DNA of 7,406 nucleotides from an uncultured Polaribacter sp. (GTDB lineage Bacteria > Bacteroidota > Bacteroidia > Flavobacteriales > Flavobacteriaceae): positions 1-7,406 of the forward strand of contig CALHCK010000159.1 in NCBI GenBank assembly GCA_937936695.1, written 5' to 3'. Under the pieces are notes generated by a model. The model was not told the DNA's origin. It saw only the letters and a program-made list of their open reading frames with translations, and made no database searches. Position 1 is the first letter of the stretch. Each line of letters begins with the position of its first letter. A program made the position numbers and the translations under genes. Of this stretch, positions 1 through 7,056 are shown piece after piece.

Positions 1-1083
1 GTCTTTGTATTTTTTTGTTATTTCTTCTGTAAAAGATGCGGTTGCAGACTTTTCAATTAAATTTATAGTACAGCCGCCAAAGCCTCCACCCATCATTCTT
101 GCACCTAAAATTTTAGGATTATTTTTAGTCTGTTCAACTAAAAAATCTAACTCGTTACAACTTACTTTATAAAGATTAGATAATCCTTCATGAGATTGAT
201 ATATTAAATTTCCTAAGGTTTCTAAATAATTTTGTTTAATAGCTTGGGCTGCTTTAATTGTTCTTAAGTTTTCTTGAACAATGTATAATGCTTTATTGTA
301 ATTGTCTGTAGATATTTTATGTTTAATAGTTAACAAATCTTTTTCTGTAGCGTCTCTTAAGGCTTTTATATTTAGTACACTTGCAACTTGTTCACATGCG
401 TTTCGTCTATCGTTATAGGCACTATCAGATAGTTGATGTTTTACGTTTGTGTTGATTAAAACAAGTTCGTAATTTTTAAAATCTATTTTATAAGGATTCG
501 CTTCTGTAGTTCTACAATCTAAATGTAAAGCATTGTTTTCTATACCAAACATACTTGCGTATTGATCCATAATACCACATTTTACCCCTACATAGTTATG
601 CTCTGCCTTTTGCGATATTAAAATCATATCGTGTTTAGATAAATTTAAATTGAAAAGAGTATTTAAACCAAAAACAATACTATTTTCTAACGCTGCTGAA
701 GATGACATGCCAGCACCACTTGGTATATTACCAGTAAAAACAAGGTTAAAATTTCCAAGTTTATTGTTTACTTTCTTTATTTCGGCAACAACACCTATTA
801 TATAATTTAACCAAGTGTTGTTTTTACTTGGTTTTAAATTATCTAAACTAAAGTTTATTGTGGTATTAAAATCTAAAGAAATTGCTGTACAAACAGCATT
901 GGTACTTTTTTCTATACCAGTAATAATTCCTTTATCTATAGCAGCAGGAAAAACAAAACCTTGATTATAGTCTGTGTGCTCTCCAATAATATTTATTCTT
1001 CCAGGAGAAAAAATTAGTAACGGGTCTTGTTTAAATTCTTTAATAAAACAATCTTTAACTTGTTTAATTAGTTTTTTACGCAT
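1..1083 (-). CDS. galK: Galactokinase, 3' end cut off by the window edge
   Basis: Galactokinase phosphorylates alpha-D-galactose to galactose-1-phosphate with ATP in the cytoplasm, the committed step of the Leloir pathway. The reading frame is open from an ATG at 1083 down to base 1, giving 361 visible residues. The family usually has about 380-390, so roughly 20-30 C-terminal residues are missing. All GHMP-kinase landmarks are present: the galactokinase signature GRINIIGEHTDYN at residues 28-40, the phosphate-binding loop PSGAGMSSSAALE at 121-133, MDQYAS with the probable catalytic base Asp173, and the glycine-rich motif GARMMGGGFGGC ending at Cys338. An in-frame HQLSDSAYNDRR stretch is also typical of the family. 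The start follows the epimerase stop by 14 nt, so the two genes are very likely cotranscribed. No frameshift is seen. Identification is firm; galactose rather than a related sugar is inferred from the signature and the epimerase neighbour. Confidence 0.95.
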   Translation of the reverse strand, partial: MRKKLIKQVKDCFIKEFKQDPLLIFSPGRINIIGEHTDYNQGFVFPAAIDKGIITGIEKSTNAVCTAISLDFNTTINFSLDNLKPSKNNTWLNYIIGVVAEIKKVNNKLGNFNLVFTGNIPSGAGMSSSAALENSIVFGLNTLFNLNLSKHDMILISQKAEHNYVGVKCGIMDQYASMFGIENNALHLDCRTTEANPYKIDFKNYELVLINTNVKHQLSDSAYNDRRNACEQVASVLNIKALRDATEKDLLTIKHKISTDNYNKALYIVQENLRTIKAAQAIKQNYLETLGNLIYQSHEGLSNLYKVSCNELDFLVEQTKNNPKILGARMMGGGFGGCTINLIEKSATASFTEEITKKYKD

Positions 1084-1097
1084 GTTAGTGTGTCTTA

Positions 1098-1988
1098 TTA
1101 TTTTTTCTTTAAGGTGATATTCCAGTTTATAGAATATGTTTCTTTAGGAGCTAATGTTTGTAAGCCTATTTTATTGTTAAAGCTATCAGATACACCAGTT
1201 GTAGGTTCTATTGCAATAACGTTTTCTTTAGGAGGGGTAAAAAGTTGCAAGAAATTAATGCTTGATGATGACTTAAAATTTAATTGATAAGATGGTGTAT
1301 TAAATTTAATAGCACTGTTTTTTAAGCTCCAACAATCATCTAATTGTTTATTTTCTATAGAAATAACGGTGTTGTTATTAACTTTTTTTACACCTGTAGT
1401 AATATTTCTATCATCTAAAATAATTGAATCTTCACAACTAAAGCTTACATCACTTTTAGATAAATTGTCACTTTTAAAATAAGGGTGCCAACCAATAGTA
1501 AAAGGGAATGTTGTATTGTCAGTGTTTTGTACATTAACGTTTACGTCTAAACTACTTTCTGTAAAAACATAAGTTACTCTAAAGTTGTAAAGAAAAGGAA
1601 ATCCTTTTTGCTGAGATGTTTCATTAAATTCAAGAACTATTTTTGCAGAATTTTCTGAGACAATAGTATCTTTCAGTGTAAAATTGGCATCAAAAATAAA
1701 ACCATGAAGTGCATTTTTTTCTTCTTCTAGATTTGTTTTTAATTGATATTCTTTATTATCAAAACTATACTTTCCGTCTTTAATTCTATTTGCAAAAGGA
1801 AATAGAAGAGAAGATGCATACGTTTTACTGTAAGGTAACGGAGATAAATCTTCAATTATAGTAATGTTTTCTAGTGTTAATTCTTGTAAGCTAGCACCTG
1901 AATTTAGATGTATTTTACCGATAATTATATTTTTAGAATTTTTAACTTCTAAAATATTATTTTTTAGATTGTTGTAAATGCTGTACAA
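1098..1988 (-). CDS. galM: Aldose 1-epimerase (mutarotase), galM-type
   Basis: This enzyme interconverts the alpha and beta anomers of aldohexoses and would supply alpha-galactose to the adjacent galactokinase. The 296-residue protein has the family landmarks in order: PFANRI at 64-69, ALHGF with substrate-binding His95, GWHPYFK with the probable catalytic acid His168, an Asp pair at 217-218 in the expected sugar-binding position, and IEPTTG with Glu261 as the probable catalytic base. It has no signal peptide, so it should be cytoplasmic. The start is TTG at 1988-1986. The in-frame stop TAA lies only five codons upstream at 2006-2004, there is no ATG in between, and the protein contains no internal methionine, so a non-ATG start is forced. 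The gene ends 14 nt before galK and begins 66 nt after the thioesterase. Substrate specificity within the superfamily is inferred from the galK neighbour. Confidence 0.9.
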   Translation of the reverse strand: MYSIYNNLKNNILEVKNSKNIIIGKIHLNSGASLQELTLENITIIEDLSPLPYSKTYASSLLFPFANRIKDGKYSFDNKEYQLKTNLEEEKNALHGFIFDANFTLKDTIVSENSAKIVLEFNETSQQKGFPFLYNFRVTYVFTESSLDVNVNVQNTDNTTFPFTIGWHPYFKSDNLSKSDVSFSCEDSIILDDRNITTGVKKVNNNTVISIENKQLDDCWSLKNSAIKFNTPSYQLNFKSSSSINFLQLFTPPKENVIAIEPTTGVSDSFNNKIGLQTLAPKETYSINWNITLKKK

Positions 1989-2054
1989 TGTGTATTCTTT
2001 TAATTAATTATTGTTGTTATGAACAATATATAGTGTTGTAAATTAAAGTGTTTT

Positions 2055-2504
2055 TTATTGTTTTTTTGATAGAATTATTTCTTCAAAAGTAGTATCTCTT
2101 TCAGCTGTTTCAAATAAAAGTTTTGCTTCTTCAGGTGGAGTTGTTAATTTACGTTTTGTTAAATCTATCCAAGCTCCGTATACTTTTATAATTGCAGCCA
2201 ATTCATTATCGCTATTATAAACAGTGTTAATAATTTTCCAACGTTCGTTATTTTTAGATAAACCTGCTAACTTAAAATCTACAGTAATATTTTCTCCTAT
2301 GTGTATTTCTTTTCTAAAAGATGTTTCTTCGGCAAACAAAATAGGACCAATATTGTGTTTAGAGAATTCTTCTATTGAAAAATTTTGATGAGAAAAGTAA
2401 CGCACTCTTGCCTCTGCTGCATATTCATTGTAAGCAGTATGACGCATATGTCTGTTAGGGTCAAAGTCTGACCATTTTGTATTAAAATGAACTTTAAAAC
2501 TCAT
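2055..2504 (-). CDS. Acyl-CoA thioesterase, 4HBT hotdog-fold family
   Basis: Predicted cytoplasmic hotdog-fold thioesterase that hydrolyses an acyl-CoA to the free acid and CoA; the acyl group cannot be read from the sequence. The 149-residue length is usual for single-domain members of the 4HBT/YbgC-like group. The N-terminal block WSDFDPNRHMRHTAYNEYAA (residues 11-30) is the characteristic motif: Asp15 sits where the catalytic Asp of 4-hydroxybenzoyl-CoA thioesterase lies, and it is followed by HM and a Tyr at the start of the central helix. KVYGAWIDL near residues 108-116 fits a late beta strand of the fold. The start is ATG at 2504, with a strong hairpin ending 16 nt upstream. The gene lies between the Prc protease and the galactose genes in the same direction. 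No functional link with either is evident, and it may be expressed by read-through or with the galactose genes. Confidence 0.85.
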   Translation of the reverse strand: MSFKVHFNTKWSDFDPNRHMRHTAYNEYAAEARVRYFSHQNFSIEEFSKHNIGPILFAEETSFRKEIHIGENITVDFKLAGLSKNNERWKIINTVYNSDNELAAIIKVYGAWIDLTKRKLTTPPEEAKLLFETAERDTTFEEIILSKKQ

Positions 2505-2520
2505 TTGGTTTATAATTTAA

Positions 2521-2556
2521 AACACCTGACACTATCGTTAGACGGTGTCAGGTGTT
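2521..2556 (-). terminator. Probable weak intrinsic terminator after prc, or leader hairpin of the thioesterase gene
   Basis: A perfect 12-bp inverted repeat, AACACCTGACAC at 2521-2532 and GTGTCAGGTGTT at 2545-2556, encloses a 12-nt loop in which CGT (2536-2538) and ACG (2542-2544) can pair further. It begins 20 nt after the prc stop on the minus strand. On that strand the stem runs into TTTT and then AAATTATA, so the U-tract is short and termination may be partial. On the plus strand no U-tract follows, so it is not an obvious bidirectional terminator. It ends 16 nt before the thioesterase ATG, so it could also affect that gene's expression. Confidence 0.65.
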
Positions 2557-2576
2557 GTATTATTATGATGGTATTT

Positions 2577-4697
2577 TTAAAATTTAGAAGGTGCTTCTGT
2601 TTTTAATTTTAATTGGCTCAGTACATTTAAAGCTTCAGAAACGTATAAATCTTTAGACAAATCTTTGTGCCACGCAAGTCTTTTGTCAGACAAACTTTGA
2701 TCATTCTTAATTAACGGAATTTCATGTTTTGGAGAAATAAATGTTAAGTTAGAATTGTATTCAAATACATCGCTAAATTTCTTAGCGTCTTTTTCTCTTG
2801 TTTTATTTTTATTAGCAAAATCTTCAAAATTTAACGGGAAAGAGCTATTCTCTTGGTTTTCTTTTAACCATTTAGCGTACTCATTAATTAATTGAAATTT
2901 TGGGTCTTTTGCAATTCTTTCTTTAGTGCTATATATAACATCTCTAAAATTAGAGTAACTGTTTGTTTCGTTGTATTTAGCATTTGGCACTTTATCCCAT
3001 TCTAAAGCTCCATTTAAATTTCTTTCACCAAATTTCATATAACTATATTTGGTTGGTAGTGCTATGTCTGAATATACACCTTCTATCTGTGTAGAGCCTC
3101 CATTAACTCTATAGAATTTTTGAATTGTCATTTTTAAATAACCAAGATCTTTATCGTATTTTGGGTAAAACTGATTGATTGGTAATATGTTTTGTACTGT
3201 ACCTTTACCGTAAGTTTGTTTACCTCCAATAATTACAGCTCTCTTGTAATCTTGCATAGCGGCAGCAAAAATTTCTGATGCAGAAGCAGAAAATTCATTA
3301 ACCAAAACAACTACAGCTCCATCCCATTGTACTTTAGGGTCTTCATCATTTTTAACAATTGGTTTTTCACCTCTAAACTTTACCTGAACAATAGGACCTT
3401 TGTCTATAAATAAACCAGAAATTTCTATAGCTGTTTTTAAAGAACCACCACCATTATTTCTTAAATCAATAACTAAACCAGTAACTCCTTCTTTTTTTAA
3501 TCGCTCAATTTCTTGCTCCATGTCTTTGGCAGAGTCTCTATAGTTTTTGTCATCAAAATTTATATAGAATTTAGGTAAGTTTATTACAGCAAATTTTCTG
3601 TTCTTTTTTTCTACAATACTAGATTTTACAAAAGTTTCTTCTAATTCTACCACATCTCTAATAATAGAAATTACTTTAGTAGAACCATCAAGTTTTTTCT
3701 TTACTGTAAGTCTAACTTCGGTACCTTTTTTACCTTTTATAAATTTTATAGCATCGTCTAAACGCATACCTACAATATCTAAAGGTGTTTGGTTGCCTTG
3801 TGCAACATCTAAAATAATATCACCAGCTTCTAACTGACCTTGTTTCCAAGCAGGACCTCCAGAAATAAGCTCTACAACACTTGTGTAAATACCTTTTTTC
3901 TCTAATCTAGCACCAATACCTTCTAATTTACCAGACATGTCTTGGTCAAATTTTTCTTTTATTCTAGGTGCCATGTATGTTGTATGCGGGTCAAAGGCAC
4001 TTACTACACTGTTTAAAAAAGTAGAAAACCAATCTTCATGCTCTAACTCGCTTATTCTAATGTATAGCTCGTCCATACTTTTTAGTACTTCTGCTCTAGC
4101 TTCTCTTTCTAACTTTTTAAAAGATCTTTTTTTAAACTTAGGGTCATTCTTAGCTTTTTCTTCTTCTTTTTCTATTTTGTCTTGAATTCTACTAATAATA
4201 TTTAGCTTTAATTGTTTACGCCAATAGCTTATTAATTGATTTTCATCCCTTGCAAAATCAACACTATCATAATCAATATCAATAGTTTCTATCTTCTTGT
4301 AATCAAAAGGTGATTGTAACAACTCGCCATAATAAGATTTTGCATTTTTAGTTTTTTGTAAAAAACGATTGTATACCAAGTTATAAAAAGAGATATCATG
4401 TTTTAATAACTGATTATCTATTAGGTATTTGAATTCAGCAAATTCTTTAATGTCTTTTTTTGTGAAATAACGTTTGCTAGGATCTAGTCCGTTGATAAAA
4501 CCGTTAAAAACATGTTCAGAAAAAGAATCGTTCATATCTTTTTCTACAAAATGTCCACGAGTTAAAATGTTTTTTAAAACATATATAATTAATCTATCTT
4601 TTTCTGGATCTTCAGAAACATTGTAAGCTTTTGTTATGCTACTGCTAAGTAATAAAAGCACCAATAAAATAGAAGTAAATTTATATTCCGTCTTCAT
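2577..4697 (-). CDS. prc: Tail-specific (C-terminal processing) periplasmic protease, S41 family
   Basis: Periplasmic serine protease of the Prc/Tsp type, which cleaves proteins from nonpolar or disordered C-termini and takes part in envelope protein turnover. At 706 residues it resembles full-length E. coli Prc (682) rather than the shorter CtpA type. A signal peptide covers about 1-24 (Lys at 3 and 6, a leucine-rich core, then TKA before Tyr25). An N-terminal helical domain (about 30-235) includes a highly charged stretch at 170-205 and ends in FDPHTTYMAP. The PDZ domain follows (about 250-335, with GGPAWKQGQLEAGDIILDV), then the S41 core (about 365-550) with DLRNNGGGSL at 411-420 and the active site SASASEIFAAAMQDY. 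By alignment to E. coli Prc the nucleophile is Ser472 and the general base is Lys498 in YGKGTVQ, with Asp483 also conserved. The C-terminal domain (about 560-690) is the Prc-type extension. The start is ATG at 4697. The gene is divergent from surE. Confidence 0.95.
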   Translation of the reverse strand: MKTEYKFTSILLVLLLLSSSITKAYNVSEDPEKDRLIIYVLKNILTRGHFVEKDMNDSFSEHVFNGFINGLDPSKRYFTKKDIKEFAEFKYLIDNQLLKHDISFYNLVYNRFLQKTKNAKSYYGELLQSPFDYKKIETIDIDYDSVDFARDENQLISYWRKQLKLNIISRIQDKIEKEEEKAKNDPKFKKRSFKKLEREARAEVLKSMDELYIRISELEHEDWFSTFLNSVVSAFDPHTTYMAPRIKEKFDQDMSGKLEGIGARLEKKGIYTSVVELISGGPAWKQGQLEAGDIILDVAQGNQTPLDIVGMRLDDAIKFIKGKKGTEVRLTVKKKLDGSTKVISIIRDVVELEETFVKSSIVEKKNRKFAVINLPKFYINFDDKNYRDSAKDMEQEIERLKKEGVTGLVIDLRNNGGGSLKTAIEISGLFIDKGPIVQVKFRGEKPIVKNDEDPKVQWDGAVVVLVNEFSASASEIFAAAMQDYKRAVIIGGKQTYGKGTVQNILPINQFYPKYDKDLGYLKMTIQKFYRVNGGSTQIEGVYSDIALPTKYSYMKFGERNLNGALEWDKVPNAKYNETNSYSNFRDVIYSTKERIAKDPKFQLINEYAKWLKENQENSSFPLNFEDFANKNKTREKDAKKFSDVFEYNSNLTFISPKHEIPLIKNDQSLSDKRLAWHKDLSKDLYVSEALNVLSQLKLKTEAPSKF

Positions 4698-4878
4698 AAG
4701 CTGTCGGTAAAAATGTGTTTTTTAATTTAGTTTTTTGCTAAGTTAATAAAATAAAATTAGAAAAAATAGGCATTTTATCACTCAAATAAACAAATATTAA
4801 GGTTTTTACATTAAGTGTTAAAAAATACAAAAGGAAAATAACCCAAAAAACACCTACATTTGTATTAAAAATTTGAAT
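4698..4878. promoter_or_regulatory. Divergent intergenic region between prc and surE
   Basis: This 181-nt, very AT-rich stretch separates prc (leftward) from surE (rightward) and must hold the promoters of both. On the plus strand a perfect Bacteroidota -7 element lies close to surE (listed separately). On the minus strand I find no perfect TAnnTTTG for prc. The nearest matches are AATATTTG (4798-4791) and TTTATTTG (4790-4783), each with one mismatch and no well-placed upstream TTTG. No strong inverted repeat, operator or small ORF stands out. Confidence 0.6.
4855..4862 (+). promoter_or_regulatory. Putative -7 promoter element of the surE-lpxB operon
   Basis: TACATTTG matches the Bacteroidota primary-sigma -7 consensus TAnnTTTG exactly and lies 16 nt before the surE ATG. 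Transcription starting about 6-8 nt downstream would leave a leader of only about 8-11 nt. No TTTG/TTG element is seen about 19-23 nt upstream, where the -33 box would be; that region is A-rich. The call rests on one half of the promoter plus position. Confidence 0.5.
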
Positions 4879-5649
4879 ATGCAAGACAAACCATTAATTT
4901 TGGTAACCAATGACGATGGAATTACAGCACCTGGTTTAAGGGCTTTAATTAGGATAATGAATAAGATAGGAGAAGTTGTTGTTGTTGCACCAGATAGCCC
5001 GCAAAGTGGTATGGGGCATGCCATTACAGTAGACAATGTTTTAACTTGTAACCCTATAACAATTGATGAAGGTCCTCAGTTAGAATATACCTGTTCTGGT
5101 ACACCTGCAGATTGTGTTAAAATGGCTATAAGTGAAATTTTAAATAGAAAACCAGATTTATGCGTTTCAGGTATTAATCACGGAACAAATTCTTCTATTA
5201 ATGTTATTTATTCTGGTACAATGAGTGCCGCAATAGAAGCTGCTATAGAAGGGGTACCAGCGATTGGGTTTTCTTTATTAGATTTTAAATGGCATGCAGA
5301 CTTTAGAGCTTCTGAAGAATATGTGAAAAATATTACATTAAATGCATTGTTAAATGGTATACCAGAGGGCATTGTGTTAAATGTAAATATACCAGATTTA
5401 AAGAAAGAAGATATTAAAGGAGTTAAAATTTGTAGACAAGCTAATGGGTATTGGAAAGAAGATTTTGACAAACGTAAAAGTCCTTTTGGTAAAGAATATT
5501 ATTGGCTTTCTGGAGAATTTGTAAACAAAGATAAAGGGCAAGATACAGATGTGTATGCTTTAGATAATGGGTATGTATCTGTAGTACCTGTTCAGTTTGA
5601 TATGACCGCGCATCACATGATACAAAAATTAAATTCTTGGGAACTGTAA
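4879..5649 (+). CDS. surE: 5'/3'-nucleotidase SurE (survival protein)
   Basis: SurE is a cytoplasmic, divalent-metal-dependent phosphatase that removes phosphate from nucleoside 5'- and 3'-monophosphates. In E. coli it is linked to stationary-phase and stress survival. From the ATG the protein has 256 residues, normal for the family. Metal-site residues are in place: LVTNDDGI with Asp12 and Asp13, Ser43 in QSGMGHAIT, and Asn100 in SGINHGTN. CSGTPADCVKMA (72-83) and YSGTMSAAIEAA are further family blocks. A TTG at 4873, two codons upstream, could also open the frame. I prefer the ATG at 4879 because MQDKPLILVTNDDGI gives the usual short N-terminus before the first strand. It is the first gene of a plus-strand operon, and its last 13 nt overlap the next reading frame. 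SurE is a standard neighbour in such operons, not evidence of a shared pathway with lpxB. Confidence 0.95.
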   Translation: MQDKPLILVTNDDGITAPGLRALIRIMNKIGEVVVVAPDSPQSGMGHAITVDNVLTCNPITIDEGPQLEYTCSGTPADCVKMAISEILNRKPDLCVSGINHGTNSSINVIYSGTMSAAIEAAIEGVPAIGFSLLDFKWHADFRASEEYVKNITLNALLNGIPEGIVLNVNIPDLKKEDIKGVKICRQANGYWKEDFDKRKSPFGKEYYWLSGEFVNKDKGQDTDVYALDNGYVSVVPVQFDMTAHHMIQKLNSWEL

Positions 5650-5924
5650 AAAAGCACATTTTAATAGGTGTTCTAGTATCTTTATTCGCCACTTTTGGAG
5701 GCGTGTTTTTGTATTTAGAATACTTTTCTAGGTATGGTTTTTATGAAACAATAACTCTAATTAAAGATGGAAATTTATATGGTAAAGTGTTGTCTTTAGC
5801 AGCTGTACCTAACTTATTTGTTTTCTTTATTTTTATAAAAAAGAAAGAAGATAATAAGGCAAAAGGAGTTTTATTAGCTACAGTTTTAATAGCCTTAGCA
5901 ACACTTGTTTTAAAGTTTATATAA
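5637..5924 (+). CDS. Small three-helix membrane protein between surE and lpxB, function unknown
   Basis: I do not recognise this 95-residue protein. It has three hydrophobic segments long enough to span the membrane, at about residues 8-27, 49-67 and 76-94, so it is probably an inner-membrane protein. A polar stretch (about 28-47, RYGFYETITLIKDGN) joins helices 1 and 2. A strongly basic KKKEDNKAK loop joins helices 2 and 3 and is probably cytoplasmic by the positive-inside rule, which would place the N-terminus in the periplasm. The start is TTG at 5637, overlapping surE by 13 nt. The frame has a TGA at 5598-5600, no ATG or GTG between that stop and the TTG, and no internal methionine. It ends 14 nt before lpxB, so it is cotranscribed and probably translationally coupled to surE. 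Unbroken coding, tight spacing and helix pattern argue that it is real. An envelope role is only a guess from context. Confidence 0.75.
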   Translation: MGTVKKHILIGVLVSLFATFGGVFLYLEYFSRYGFYETITLIKDGNLYGKVLSLAAVPNLFVFFIFIKKKEDNKAKGVLLATVLIALATLVLKFI

Positions 5925-5938
5925 TTAAAAAATATTCT

Positions 5939-7048
5939 ATGAAGTACTATATTGTTGCTGGTGAGGCTTCTGGAGATTTACACGGAGCAAACCTAATAAA
6001 AGCACTTTTAAAAGAAGATAAAAATGCTAGCATTAGGTGTTGGGGAGGAGATTTAATGCAGGAAGCAGGAGGTGTTTTGGTAAGTCATTACAAAGAAAGA
6101 GCCTTTATGGGTTTTTTTGAGGTAATTAAAAACTTAAAAAAAGTATTAAGTTTTATTGCCAATTGCAAAAAAGATATTGCAGCCTTTAAACCAGATGTTG
6201 TTATTTTTATAGACAATTCCGGATTTAATTTAAGAGTTGCTAAATGGGCAAAAGCGCATGGTTTTACTACAAATTATTACATTTCTCCTCAAGTATGGGC
6301 TAGTAGAGCGGGTAGAGTAAAAGATATAAAAAGAGATGTAGACAAAATGTTTGTTATACTTCCTTTTGAAAAAGATTTTTATAAAAAGTATAATTATGAT
6401 GTTGCATTTGTAGGGCATCCGTTAATTGATGCAATTGCTGACAGAACACAAGTAAAAGAATCTCAATTTAGAGCGGAGTACAATTTATCAGAAAAACCAA
6501 TTATTGCTTTATTACCAGGAAGTAGAAAACAAGAAATTTTAAAAATGTTAGCAGTAATGCTTTCTGTGGTAGATTCTTTTAAAGAGTATCAATTTGTAAT
6601 AGCAGGAGCACCTAGTCAAGATTTAAAATTTTATAAAGAGATTATTGGCAATAAAAAAGTACATTTTATTAATAATAAAACGTACGATTTATTAAGTGTG
6701 TCTTATGCAGCTTTGGTTGCTTCTGGTACAGCTACCTTAGAAACAGCTTTGTTTAAAGTACCGCAAGTGGTTTGTTATAAAGGAAGTACTATATCATATC
6801 AAATAGCAAAAAGAATTGTTACGTTAAAATTTATTTCTTTAGTAAATTTAATTTTAGATAAAGAAGTTGTAAAAGAATTAATTCAGGATGATTTTACAAA
6901 ATCAAATTTAAAAAAGGAGTTAACTAAAATATTAACACCTAATCATAGAGAAGAGTTGTTTTTAAATTATTTAGATTTAGAGCAAAAATTAGGAGGTAAA
7001 GGTGCTTCAGAAAAAGTAGCACAACAAATAATAGCAAATTTAAAGTAG
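5939..7048 (+). CDS. lpxB: Lipid-A-disaccharide synthase
   Basis: LpxB (glycosyltransferase family GT19) joins UDP-2,3-diacylglucosamine and 2,3-diacylglucosamine-1-phosphate (lipid X) into the lipid A disaccharide, releasing UDP. It is a peripheral protein at the cytoplasmic face of the inner membrane. The 369-residue length is usual. Family blocks are all present: GEASGDLHGANL (8-19), KPDVVIFIDNSGFNLRVAKW (84-103) with conserved Asp92, YISPQVWASRAGRV (114-127), LPFEKDFY followed by FVGHPL (157-162), the nucleotide-binding LLPGSRKQEI (191-200), and ASGTATLETAL (261-271) followed by the C-terminal KFISLVNLI segment. The start is ATG at 5939, placing the glycine-rich GEASGD block at the very N-terminus as expected. 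It lies 14 nt after the small membrane protein and 8 nt before the NlpC/P60 gene. Its presence implies a Gram-negative outer membrane with lipid A. Confidence 0.96.
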   Translation: MKYYIVAGEASGDLHGANLIKALLKEDKNASIRCWGGDLMQEAGGVLVSHYKERAFMGFFEVIKNLKKVLSFIANCKKDIAAFKPDVVIFIDNSGFNLRVAKWAKAHGFTTNYYISPQVWASRAGRVKDIKRDVDKMFVILPFEKDFYKKYNYDVAFVGHPLIDAIADRTQVKESQFRAEYNLSEKPIIALLPGSRKQEILKMLAVMLSVVDSFKEYQFVIAGAPSQDLKFYKEIIGNKKVHFINNKTYDLLSVSYAALVASGTATLETALFKVPQVVCYKGSTISYQIAKRIVTLKFISLVNLILDKEVVKELIQDDFTKSNLKKELTKILTPNHREELFLNYLDLEQKLGGKGASEKVAQQIIANLK

Positions 7049-7056
7049 CCTAAATC

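Noticed and set aside
1090..1287. 65-codon plus-strand ORF
   Set aside because: Lies wholly antisense inside the epimerase gene, whose motifs are clear; no recognisable protein features.
2011..2025. Small inverted repeat TTGTT-ATG-AACAA between the thioesterase and epimerase genes
   Set aside because: Only 5 AT-rich base pairs and no U-tract; too weak for a terminator and expected by chance in this composition.
3937..4185. 82-codon plus-strand ORF, Ser/Leu-rich
   Set aside because: Antisense shadow of the Prc coding sequence; its composition simply mirrors the Lys/Glu-rich helical region.
4783..4832. Possible minus-strand promoter for prc (AATATTTG or TTTATTTG, with TTTTG at 4832-4828)
   Set aside because: Each -7 candidate has one mismatch, and the TTTTG is about 29 nt or more away, too far for a normal -33 box.
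4854..5036. 60-codon minus-strand ORF
   Set aside because: Antisense to the conserved N-terminus of SurE, with no independent support.
5208..5692. Two overlapping minus-strand ORFs (5208-5471 and 5441-5692)
   Set aside because: Both are antisense to surE and the small membrane protein, overlap each other and show no motifs.
6230..6418. 62-codon minus-strand ORF
   Set aside because: Antisense to the conserved core of lpxB.
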